Source of the DNA: Streptosporangiaceae bacterium
Lineage (GTDB): Bacteria > Actinomycetota > Actinomycetes > Streptosporangiales > Streptosporangiaceae
Assembly (NCBI GenBank): GCA_030052355.1
Contig: JASIGS010000657.1
Span: 1-8,437, forward strand
Direction: 5' to 3'
DNA: 8,437 nt
Position numbers and translations under genes: made by a program. Every line of letters starts with the position of its first letter. Positions within the stretch are counted from its first letter, which is position 1. Shown piece after piece: positions 1 to 5,703 of this stretch. The notes under the pieces were generated by a model. It was not told the origin of the DNA. It made no database searches and saw only the letters and a program-made list of their open reading frames with translations.

Positions 1-2
1 CT

Positions 3-1439
3 ATGCAAGAAACTCGGGCCACTTCTGCTGGCCTGGATCTGCACCTCGAGCTTGCGGGGTCCCGCCCGAGGGCAGCGCTCGAGGCGGCCCTGCGTGAAGC
101 CGTGCGCAGCGGCCGGCTTGCGGCGGGCACCGCGCTGCCCTCGTCCAGGGCACTTGCGCGGGACCTTGGCGTCGCCCGGAACACGGTCGTAGACGCCTAC
201 GGCCAGCTCGTCGCGGAAGGCTGGCTCGCATCCCGGCACGGGTCCGGCACCTTCGTGGCGGAACGCCCGCGGCTGGTTCCGACTGCCCGTCGCGCGGCGC
301 GGCAGCCGGCCGCCGGAGTCCGCTACGACCTGCGGCCCGGCAGCCCGGACCTGTCGGCGTTCCCGCGCACAGCATGGCTGGCCGCATCACGCCGCGCTCT
401 CGCCGCCGCGCCGCCGCGCGCCCTCGGCTACGCCGACGCGCGCGGCCTTGAAATTCTCCGAGTTGCGCTCGCCGGATACCTGGCGCGTGCCCGCGGTGTG
501 CTGGCTTCGCCGGACCGCATCGTCGTCTGCCAGGGCTTTGCCGAGGGCCTGCAGTTGCTGTGCGAGGTGCTGCTGGCCGGGGGAGTGAGCACGCTTGGCG
601 TCGAAGCGTACGGGCTTCCCGGTCACCGCCAGATCGCGACCGCTACCGGCATGCGGCTGGCTCCGCTTGCCGTAGACGGTGACGGCGCGGTGCTGCCGCG
701 GCCAGCCACCGGCTCGACGGACGGTGCCGCCCCGCCTCCCGCCGGGGCCGTCCTGCTGACGCCGGCCCACCAGTTCCCGCTGGGGATGGCGCTGGCGCCA
801 CACCGTCGGCGGCAGGCCGTCGACTGGGCGGCCAGGACCGGCGCGCTGGTGATCGAGGACGACTACGACGGCGAGTTCCGGTACGACCGGCAGGCGGTCG
901 GCGCGCTGCAAGCGCTCGGACCCGAGCATGTCGTCTATGCCGGGACGGCGAGCAAGAGCCTGGCGCCGGGACTTCGGCTCGGCTGGCTCGTGCTGCCCGA
1001 GGAGCTGGCCGAGCAGGTCACGGACCGCAAGCGCGCGGCCGGCCGGCTCAGCAGCGGTCCTGACCAGCTGGCGCTGGCGGAGTTCATCGAGTCCGGCTTG
1101 TACGACCGGCAGGTCCGGCGCGCGCGGCTGGCCTACCGGCAGCGCCGGGACAGGCTCGTCGCCGCGCTTGCCCGTGAGGCGCCGGGGGTAAGTGTCGCCG
1201 GCATCGCGGCCGGGCTGCACGCGCTGGTGCTGTTGCCGGACGGGCAGCAAGAGGACGACGTGGTCGCCCGTGCTGCCCGTCGTGGCGTCGCGCTGCAGGG
1301 CCTGTCGGAGTTCAGCGCGGCAGACCAGCAGCGCGGCGCGGCCTTGGTCGTCGGCTACGCGACCCCGCCGCCGCACGCGTTCAGCACGGCGCTGGCCCGG
1401 CTCTGCGCGGCCCTGGCGGGTCCCTCGTTGCGCGCCTGA
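3..1439 (+). CDS. MocR/PdxR-type GntR-aminotransferase transcriptional regulator
   Basis: This 478-residue protein fuses an N-terminal GntR winged helix (about residues 20-90, with LPSSRALARDLGVARNTV and the wing GSGTFVAE) to a fold-type I aminotransferase-like domain (about 110-470). The PLP-binding features are visible: EDDYDGEFRY at about 285-294 supplies the aspartate that pairs with the pyridine nitrogen, and the Schiff-base lysine is K318 in GTASKSLAPGLRLGW. Family members are dimeric PLP-responsive DNA-binding proteins, best known for control of vitamin B6 synthesis or of amino-compound metabolism. They generally use the aminotransferase fold as a sensor rather than as an enzyme. The target gene is normally adjacent or divergent, and here it would lie left of the window. 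The ATG at base 3 gives a family-typical N-terminus (SAGLDLHLEL...), but only two upstream bases are visible, so a slightly earlier start and the ribosome site cannot be judged. It ends 9 bp from the convergent propeller gene. Confidence 0.93.
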   Translation: MQETRATSAGLDLHLELAGSRPRAALEAALREAVRSGRLAAGTALPSSRALARDLGVARNTVVDAYGQLVAEGWLASRHGSGTFVAERPRLVPTARRAARQPAAGVRYDLRPGSPDLSAFPRTAWLAASRRALAAAPPRALGYADARGLEILRVALAGYLARARGVLASPDRIVVCQGFAEGLQLLCEVLLAGGVSTLGVEAYGLPGHRQIATATGMRLAPLAVDGDGAVLPRPATGSTDGAAPPPAGAVLLTPAHQFPLGMALAPHRRRQAVDWAARTGALVIEDDYDGEFRYDRQAVGALQALGPEHVVYAGTASKSLAPGLRLGWLVLPEELAEQVTDRKRAAGRLSSGPDQLALAEFIESGLYDRQVRRARLAYRQRRDRLVAALAREAPGVSVAGIAAGLHALVLLPDGQQEDDVVARAARRGVALQGLSEFSAADQQRGAALVVGYATPPPHAFSTALARLCAALAGPSLRA

Positions 1440-1448
1440 GAAGCAGGG

Positions 1449-2930
1449 TTATCCATAAGCCCCAAACAGCAGCGTCACCGGTATCGACGGCGTAACCACG
1501 ATCCCGGTCACTTCATCAAGCGACTTTTCGTTCGGAAGGGGCAATTGGATGGCCTTGCCGACCTTGCCGGTCGCTGCCTGAATCGATTGCAGCGTGTAGC
1601 CGGCGCCGACAAGCGCGGTCTTGCCATTAGGCGTGAACGTCACGAACACCGCGGCGACCTTGTCGATCCGCAGGGCTCTGTTAGTGACCAAGTCGACCGG
1701 AACGACTCCTCCCGTGCTGAGCACGTAAGCCATTTTGCCATCAGGATCAATGGCGAGACCCGTGGTCGAATCGCAGCCCGCAGGTACGTGCTCGACAATA
1801 CGGCTCTTCCCCACTCCGATCACCACGGTATGCGCCTTCCAGCACGGTACCGTGAGCTTCACTGGCTTTTCCGCCTTGCCTGTCACCAAATTGACCGGGG
1901 TCACGTACTGGCCGGTGAGGACGTAGGCAGTCCGCCCGTTCGGCGCTACTGCCATTTCGCAAAGTCCGTTGGCTTGCGGGGGAAGCTTGATAGTCCTGAG
2001 CGGCCTGTCCGTCGCGACGTCGATCGGCACGATGACGTCTGGGGTGTTAGGCACCGCTTCGTAGTAAGCCACAAACGCTCTCGCGCCGTCCGGGCTCATG
2101 GCCACGCATGAGTTCTCCGGAATTGACGTTCCCGTGCTCAGGCTGATGGGCTTCTGAGCACGCTGCGAGGCGACGTTGATCAGGCTGACGTCGATCGTGG
2201 TGTAGCAGGTATAGTTCGGGCTATTTTTGGCGCCGACACACCGGCCTTCTGGGAAACCAGTCACCGCGACGGTCTTGCTGTTGCCGCTAACCGCAATGGT
2301 CGAAGGATCGGGCACTAGCCCCGGCGGCAAAGAGATCTTCTTCAAGACAGTCCCCGTCAGCAGGTTGATCGGCGTGATGTCATTCCGCAGCCGCTGGCTT
2401 TGGAAGGGGGATATCGTGTAACCGAATTCGCCGTTCGGCGTTCCCAGCAGTAGGTCGGGGTCGCCATGCATACCAGCGACGCGAATGGGCCGCCCGACTC
2501 TCCCGGTTGCGGGCGAGATTGGCGTGATGGCGCCGTCCCCGCCGCTGATATACAGGGTCTTGTCGCCGCGGGCGGCGATGGGCCCGTGGTTGTTGTACAG
2601 CCCGACCTTGATGGGACGTCCGGCCCGGAACGTGGCGAGGTTAACCGGCACCACGTCCCCGTTCCCGGCCAGCACATAGGCCGTCCCCGGCGACCCGGCA
2701 TAACTGCTTGCCGCGCTCGGCGGGTGAGTGACCCCGGTCGCGAGGACCGATGCTGCCGCTATGACGCCGATGCCGGCGACGGAGCCGACAGTGCTCTGGA
2801 TGCGCCGGCGCCAGCGCAGGCGCTGGCCGGCCATGCGTGATTCCACGATGATCCTCCCGATCGGCCGCTCCGCAGGCGGCTCGGATGACACAGCCTGTTC
2901 AAGAAGAGCGTGCAGAGATGTCTCGTCCAT
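1449..2930 (-). CDS. Membrane-anchored beta-propeller (YncE/YVTN-like) protein in an ECF sigma operon
   Basis: This 493-residue protein has a short N-terminal cytoplasmic tail (about 1-44) ending in the basic stretch LRWRRR, one hydrophobic helix (about 46-67, SVAGIGVIAAASVLATG) and a large exported domain. By topology rules (basic side in) the C-terminal part lies outside the membrane. The exported part holds about eight degenerate blades of the form AYVL-x-G-x-VxPVNLxTGxxxKPIxL followed by xxAxxPNGK, which is the YVTN/YncE propeller pattern. It carries six cysteines, all in the exported region, so disulfides are possible. The ATG at 2930 has an excellent ribosome site (AGGAGG, 7-nt spacing) inside the end of the sigma gene, and the two genes overlap by 32 bp, which implies co-translation. 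Position and topology match an anti-sigma factor, but I see no zinc-binding anti-sigma motif (HxxxCxxC); an anti-sigma role is inference. Base composition is lower in GC than its neighbours: lines 1501-1560 and 1741-1800 count 55-58% against about 77% at 4321-4380. Confidence 0.85.
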   Translation of the reverse strand: MDETSLHALLEQAVSSEPPAERPIGRIIVESRMAGQRLRWRRRIQSTVGSVAGIGVIAAASVLATGVTHPPSAASSYAGSPGTAYVLAGNGDVVPVNLATFRAGRPIKVGLYNNHGPIAARGDKTLYISGGDGAITPISPATGRVGRPIRVAGMHGDPDLLLGTPNGEFGYTISPFQSQRLRNDITPINLLTGTVLKKISLPPGLVPDPSTIAVSGNSKTVAVTGFPEGRCVGAKNSPNYTCYTTIDVSLINVASQRAQKPISLSTGTSIPENSCVAMSPDGARAFVAYYEAVPNTPDVIVPIDVATDRPLRTIKLPPQANGLCEMAVAPNGRTAYVLTGQYVTPVNLVTGKAEKPVKLTVPCWKAHTVVIGVGKSRIVEHVPAGCDSTTGLAIDPDGKMAYVLSTGGVVPVDLVTNRALRIDKVAAVFVTFTPNGKTALVGAGYTLQSIQAATGKVGKAIQLPLPNEKSLDEVTGIVVTPSIPVTLLFGAYG

Positions 2931-3471
2931 GCGGACCCCTCCTCACGTTCGATGCGCGGCCGGCCCCTGGGTCGGCCGGCTCTTGCCCGCCGCTGTTCTC
3001 GGCGAGCAGCGGCCGCAGCTTGTCCAGGGCGCGGGCGCTCTGGCTTTTCACCGTGCCGGCCGAGCAGCCCAGCACGGCGGCGGCTTGCTCGACGCTCAGG
3101 TCCTCCCAGTAGCGCAGGATGACGACGGCACGGGCCTTCGGGGGAAGCGTCGCCAGCGCCGCCATGACGGCCAGGCGCAGCTCCGGGTCCGGCCGGTCGA
3201 CCGCCCGCTCCGGCACGTGGCCGGCCAGTACCTCGGTGTGCCGCTTGCGCTTGCTGTCGGCTAAGTAGGCGTTGAGCAGCGTCTTGGTGGCGTAGGCGTT
3301 GACCCCGTCGTTCCTGATGATCCGGTGCCAGGAGGCGTACACCCTGGTCAGGGTGACCTGGGCGAAATCCTCGGCGGCATGCCAGTCTCCGCAGAGCAGG
3401 AAGGCTGTCCGTCGCAGGCGCGGGAACGCGGCAGCGGCGAACGTGACGAACTCGTCGTCGCCGGTCGTCAT
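2899..3471 (-). CDS. ECF RNA polymerase sigma factor, SigE-like actinobacterial family
   Basis: This is a 190-residue extracytoplasmic-function sigma factor. Region 2 spans about residues 8-75 (FVTFAAAAFPRLRRTAFLLC, then HAAEDFAQVTLTRVYASW, the core-binding and -10 recognition helices). Region 4 spans about 95-145 (LPPKARAVVILRYWEDLSVEQAAAVLG, then GTVKSQSARALDKLRPLL, the -35 recognition helix-turn-helix). There is no region 1 or 3, as expected for the class. The tail after about residue 148 is low-complexity and overlaps the start of the next gene. I chose the ATG at 3471 because it gives the family-typical N-terminus; GGAGGA lies about 12 nt upstream, a rather long spacing. A TTG at 3501 would add ten residues but has no better site. 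The gene is first in an operon with the propeller protein and is divergent from a MarR gene. Its target promoters cannot be read from this window. Confidence 0.93.
   Translation of the reverse strand: MTTGDDEFVTFAAAAFPRLRRTAFLLCGDWHAAEDFAQVTLTRVYASWHRIIRNDGVNAYATKTLLNAYLADSKRKRHTEVLAGHVPERAVDRPDPELRLAVMAALATLPPKARAVVILRYWEDLSVEQAAAVLGCSAGTVKSQSARALDKLRPLLAENSGGQEPADPGAGRASNVRRGPHGRDISARSS
2938..2943 (-). promoter_or_regulatory. Strong ribosome binding site of the propeller gene inside the sigma gene
   Basis: On the minus strand AGGAGG lies 7 nt before the ATG at 2930. It is embedded in the last codons of the sigma factor gene. It fixes the propeller start and implies translational coupling of the pair. 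Confidence 0.8.
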
Positions 3472-3524
3472 CCGAACACGCGCTCCTCCGCAACCCGGCA
3501 AGGTCCTCGGTCAGCTGCCGTTAC

Positions 3525-3531
3525 TTAGATA
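3525..3531 (+). promoter_or_regulatory. Isolated TTAGATA half-site between the sigma and MarR genes
   Basis: TTAGATA here is identical to the right arm of the MarR-proximal dyad about 90 bp away and lies 54 bp upstream of the sigma factor ATG. It could be an auxiliary binding site linking the MarR regulator to the sigma operon. A 7-bp match alone may be chance, although the motif is AT-rich in a GC-rich background. Confidence 0.3.
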
Positions 3532-3606
3532 GATTCGGTGGCCAGCCCGTGCGGTTGGAATGGATCCGGAAAAACCGCGAGCCACAGGTGGCGGAAGACC
3601 GAAGTA

Positions 3607-3642
3607 TAGATATCTAACTCTTAGATACTAAAAGAATTAGAT
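3607..3642. promoter_or_regulatory. Operator cluster for the adjacent MarR regulator
   Basis: This AT-rich island in GC-rich DNA carries a perfect dyad TATCTAA-CTC-TTAGATA (3611-3627). It overlaps a 10-bp palindrome TAGATATCTA (3607-3616) and a shorter dyad TTAG-ATA-CTAA (3621-3631). The hexamer TAGATA/TAGATG repeats directly at 3607, 3622 and 3638, about 15-16 bp apart. MarR dimers typically bind 16-20 bp AT-rich dyads next to their own gene, and this cluster ends 27 bp before the MarR ATG. Autoregulation is therefore the simplest reading; binding itself is inferred. Confidence 0.7.
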
Positions 3643-3656
3643 GTCGACTCCTCTGG

Positions 3657-3662
3657 TACGCT
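3657..3662 (+). promoter_or_regulatory. Possible -10 element of a leaderless MarR transcript
   Basis: TACGCT fits the actinobacterial -10 pattern TANNNT and ends 7 nt before the ATG at 3670, so transcription could start at or next to the start codon. No ribosome binding site is visible before that ATG, which agrees with a leaderless transcript. I found no convincing -35 box at normal spacing. Confidence 0.35.
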
Positions 3663-3669
3663 GGCGCCC

Positions 3670-4140
3670 ATGAGGCCAGCCCGGACCCCGATCGGCCTGC
3701 ACCTCGCTCACGCGGCGCGGCAGGTAAGCCGTGCCTTCGACGACGCACTCGCGGCGGCGGGCGGCTCTCTGCCGGTCTGGCTGGTGCTGCTCAACCTCAA
3801 GGCCCGGCGCCCCTCGAACCAGCGCGAGCTCGCCGAGGCCGTCGGCGTGCGCGAGGCCACCCTCACCCACCACCTCAACGGCATGGAAGCCGGCGGGCTC
3901 ATCACCAGGAAGCGTGACCCGGGCAACCGCCGTGTCCACGTCGTGGAGCTGACCGACGCTGGTGAGGAAGCGTTCCTGGCGCTGCGCGACGCCGCGTTCG
4001 CGTTCGATGGCCAGCTTCGGGCCGGCTTTACCGAGGAGGAGACGGTGCACTTGAGTGGCCTGCTCGACCGGCTCGTCCGCAACGTGGGAGCGCGCACGGA
4101 CGACCGGGCGCCGTGGACGGGGCTGGCCGGGGGCAAGTAG
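3670..4140 (+). CDS. MarR-family transcriptional regulator (first copy)
   Basis: This 156-residue protein has the all-helical plus winged-helix layout of MarR regulators: an N-terminal dimerisation helix (about 5-30), the helix-turn-helix (about 48-75, SNQRELAEAVGVREATLTHHLNGME), the beta-wing (about 77-96, GGLITRKRDPGNRRVHVVELTDAG) and C-terminal dimerisation helices (about 100-140). The DPGNRR wing arginines are typical. MarR proteins are usually ligand- or oxidant-responsive repressors that control their own gene and a neighbour. The upstream TATCTAA-CTC-TTAGATA dyad supports autoregulation. The obvious divergent partner is the ECF sigma operon; the transporter downstream is convergent and has different operators. 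The ATG at 3670 gives a normal-length protein but has no Shine-Dalgarno sequence, so a leaderless transcript is likely. I cannot infer the ligand. Confidence 0.92.
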   Translation: MRPARTPIGLHLAHAARQVSRAFDDALAAAGGSLPVWLVLLNLKARRPSNQRELAEAVGVREATLTHHLNGMEAGGLITRKRDPGNRRVHVVELTDAGEEAFLALRDAAFAFDGQLRAGFTEEETVHLSGLLDRLVRNVGARTDDRAPWTGLAGGK

Positions 4141-4304
4141 CCGCGCGAGCGGTTCAGGCGTAAGGACCGCGCGCTATGCCCCGCGCGCCGCAGGATTTGC
4201 GCGGCCGCTACGCGACGACTCCGGTGGAGAGGAACGTGCGGTCCAGTACGGCACCCGGTCGTGCGCAGGCCGCCGTCGGAGCCGCCGCCCGGCCGTGTGA
4301 CGCG

Positions 4305-5390
4305 TCAGCCGCTCCCGTCCGGCCGGGCCCTGCGCAGGCCGCTGACCGCCATCGCGGCGAACGTCAGTGCCCATGCCGCTGCCGCGACCCACGCCGCGGC
4401 GACGCCGATTCCCCGAAGCACCGGCCACCCGGTGACGGTCCCGACCTCGATGCTGGCGACGGAGTACATGCCGGCCGGGAACACGACCATCCATAGGTCG
4501 GCGCGGTACCGGAGCGGAGCCGTGCCGCTCAGGTGCCGTCGGCAGCTGCGCACCGCGAGCAGCGGTAGCAGGCTGCTGGCGATGGCCCAGGAGGCTGTGG
4601 CGATGACCGTGAGCGCGAACGTTCCGATCGTCGCCGGCCCGGCAGCCGCGAGGCGCAGCTGGGCAGCTGCAAGCGCAGTGATTGACGCGGCACCCATCGC
4701 GACCCAGTACGAGGCCGTTGGCTCGCACGCCGGCAGGCCAATGGCGCGCAGGCGTAGTGCGACCGTCGTGCTGACCGCGACGTATCCGAACGCGCCGAGC
4801 AGCAAGGCCGTCGTTCCCGCCCACGACGCGAGCGCCGCGGGCAGCATGCCGCCGGAGCGGAGGAACGCGGCGGCGATGGCTAGCGACTGGGTACCCACGA
4901 CGCACAGGTACCAGGTTCCGCTGACGTCTTTGACGCGGACCGGTCCGCCGGCGGCTAGCCGGAACGGCAGGATCGAAGCCAGCAGCAGCCAGACAGCGAA
5001 CGCCGCCGCGGCGAACGCGGCGGCAGCGGCTGTCAGGCCGCTATCGGCGAGCCGGGCGCCGACGACGTCGAGCGCGGCCACCACAGCGAACGAGGTGAAC
5101 GCACGGCTGGCGTCACGCAGCTCGCCAGCCGGCCCACCGGGAGACGCGATCGCGCTGGTCAAGTTGGCCAGGGCGATGACGCAGAAGCAGCCGAGCGCGA
5201 CGAAGAGCAGCGCGGTCGATAGCAGGCCGCTGTGCACCCGGAGCAGCGCGATCGAGACGATTCCTGTCGCCATCACCACGGCGAACCACGCCGGCCGAGC
5301 GGTGCGGCCGGCGTCTGCCACGGCGCTGCGCCCACGGCCGTTCAGCGCGTCCACCGCCCGTGTCGTGGTTGCCTGACTGGGTTCCGGCAC
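4305..5390 (-). CDS. TDT/SLAC1/TehA-family membrane transporter
   Basis: This protein of about 361 residues shows ten hydrophobic segments, as expected for the tellurite-resistance/dicarboxylate transporter family (bacterial TehA, plant SLAC1 anion channel, yeast Mae1 and Ssu1). Signature stretches are PAWFAVVMATGIVSIAL in helix 1 and DLWMVVFPAGMYSVAS near helix 9, where TehA and SLAC1 place their gating phenylalanine; the F in VVFPAG is a candidate. Members pass anions such as dicarboxylates, sulfite, nitrate or chloride, and the substrate here is not predictable. The open frame runs back to 5549, but that extension would translate both operator dyads into IYIVLRYK and NIVQRYIC, so it is not coding. 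I prefer the GTG at 5390, which could be leaderless behind a TATATT box; GTG at 5354 is the alternative. It is divergent from the microprotein/MarR operon and convergent with the first MarR gene. Confidence 0.87.
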   Translation of the reverse strand: MPEPSQATTTRAVDALNGRGRSAVADAGRTARPAWFAVVMATGIVSIALLRVHSGLLSTALLFVALGCFCVIALANLTSAIASPGGPAGELRDASRAFTSFAVVAALDVVGARLADSGLTAAAAAFAAAAFAVWLLLASILPFRLAAGGPVRVKDVSGTWYLCVVGTQSLAIAAAFLRSGGMLPAALASWAGTTALLLGAFGYVAVSTTVALRLRAIGLPACEPTASYWVAMGAASITALAAAQLRLAAAGPATIGTFALTVIATASWAIASSLLPLLAVRSCRRHLSGTAPLRYRADLWMVVFPAGMYSVASIEVGTVTGWPVLRGIGVAAAWVAAAAWALTFAAMAVSGLRRARPDGSG

Positions 5391-5396
5391 CTGGCA

Positions 5397-5402
5397 AATA
5401 TA
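5397..5402 (-). promoter_or_regulatory. Possible -10 element of the transporter gene
   Basis: On the minus strand TATATT lies 6 nt before the GTG at 5390 and overlaps the outer edge of the nearby ATATCG-N5-CGATAT dyad. A repressor on that dyad would occlude it. No good -35 box is seen, and much of this TA-richness comes from the dyad itself, so the call is tentative. Confidence 0.35.
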
Positions 5403-5416
5403 TCGCTGCACGATAT
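5400..5416. promoter_or_regulatory. Operator 1 (transporter side) of a divergent control region
   Basis: ATATCG and CGATAT form perfect 6-bp arms around a 5-bp centre (CTGCA). The core and its spacing are the same as in the larger dyad at 5462-5486, with centres 66 bp apart (about six helical turns), so one dimeric regulator probably binds both. It overlaps the presumed transporter promoter. The adjacent MarR protein is the likeliest binder. Similar AT-CG dyads also precede PadR-type genes, but no such gene is in view. Confidence 0.72.
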
Positions 5417-5432
5417 TGGTCGGCTCCGCGGC

Positions 5433-5463
5433 TTGACAGGAAGGCCGGGCGGGCGCGTACGAT
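5433..5463 (+). promoter_or_regulatory. Promoter of the microprotein/MarR operon
   Basis: A consensus -35 box TTGACA (5433-5438) is followed after 19 bp by TACGAT (5458-5463), matching the actinobacterial TANNNT -10 pattern. Transcription would start near 5470, inside the 25-bp dyad. That is the classic layout for repression by a dimer bound at the start point. The spacer is a little longer than the ideal 17-18 bp. Confidence 0.6.
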
Positions 5464-5486
5464 TTATATCGTAGCACGATATAAAT
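5462..5486. promoter_or_regulatory. Operator 2: perfect 11-bp-arm dyad over the start of the microprotein operon
   Basis: Arms ATTTATATCGT (5462-5472) and ACGATATAAAT (5476-5486) are exact reverse complements around the centre AGC. This is the most perfect inverted repeat in the window and is strongly AT-rich in GC-rich DNA. It touches the -10 box at its left edge and the ribosome site of the 57-aa gene at its right edge. Its core equals that of the dyad at 5400-5416. Confidence 0.82.
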
Positions 5487-5492
5487 GGGAGG
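5487..5492 (+). promoter_or_regulatory. Ribosome binding site of the 57-aa microprotein
   Basis: GGGAGG lies 6 nt before the ATG at 5499, ideal spacing. It marks 5499 as a real start and argues against the upstream ATG at 5485, in another frame, that would extend the MarR frame. Confidence 0.75.
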
Positions 5493-5498
5493 CACATC

Positions 5499-5672
5499 AT
5501 GTACTCGGTTCCGCATCCGTCGCCGCTGCCGCCCGACCCGGCGCGGCAAGGCGCCGTCTCGCCCTTGCCGTCTGATCCGTCGGCCGGTCCGGGGGGAACG
5601 TCACCGCTGCCGTCCGATCCAGCCTGGCCTGGTCGGGTGCGCCAGGAACTGGCGGTTCCTCCCGCCCGCTAG
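5499..5672 (+). CDS. 57-aa proline-rich microprotein with three SPLPxDP repeats
   Basis: I do not recognise this small gene. It encodes 57 residues, about a quarter of them proline, beginning MYSVPHPSPLPPDP and ending ELAVPPAR. The heptad SPLPxDP occurs at residues 8-14, 21-27 and 35-41, spaced 13-14 residues apart. There is no hydrophobic segment, signal peptide or cysteine, so it is predicted soluble and probably extended or disordered. Evidence for translation is a near-ideal ribosome site, a well-formed promoter and operator directly upstream, and repeats that differ almost only at silent codon positions. It is first in an operon with the MarR gene, whose proposed ATG is 31 nt after its stop, and is divergent from the transporter. 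It might be a ligand-binding or protein-docking peptide or a translated leader for MarR; none of these can be chosen from sequence. It is too short for a 60-aa ORF cutoff. Confidence 0.62.
   Translation: MYSVPHPSPLPPDPARQGAVSPLPSDPSAGPGGTSPLPSDPAWPGRVRQELAVPPAR
5520..5621 (+). repeat. Three diverged 21-bp units encoding SPLPxDP
   Basis: Units at 5520-5540, 5559-5579 and 5601-5621 encode SPLPPDP, SPLPSDP and SPLPSDP. Units 2 and 3 differ at five positions, all silent (TCG/TCA, CCC/CCG, TTG/CTG, TCT/TCC, CCG/CCA). Unit 1 adds one residue change (P for S). The protein has been kept while the DNA drifted. Confidence 0.75.
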
Positions 5673-5703
5673 CGCGCAATCCTCGCGCGCCCCGCGGACG
5701 TCT

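Noticed and set aside
387..1376. Minus-strand open frame opposite the MocR gene
   Set aside because: It is a shadow of a well-supported MocR coding sequence.
1440..1448. Terminator between the MocR and propeller genes
   Set aside because: The 9-bp gap cannot hold one, and I did not find a convincing stem across the two gene ends.
3551..3592. Inverted repeats GCGGTT/AACCGC (16-nt loop) and GCCAC-AG-GTGGC in the sigma/MarR intergenic region
   Set aside because: The arms are short and GC-rich, expected by chance in this composition; no promoter or spacing supports a function.
4141..4304. Possible terminator between the first MarR gene and the convergent transporter
   Set aside because: Only weak arms such as CCGCGC/GCGCGG with a 12-nt loop are seen; nothing stands out from the GC-rich background. 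I see no gene here.
4261..5376. Plus-strand open frame of 371 codons opposite the transporter
   Set aside because: Its Ala/Ser/Thr/Arg-rich sequence is without motif, and the opposite strand encodes a clear ten-helix transporter.
5485..5703. N-terminal extension of the second MarR gene back to ATG 5485
   Set aside because: The extension is arginine-rich, lacks MarR similarity and overlaps the better-supported microprotein frame; the GGGAGG at 5487 lies after that ATG.
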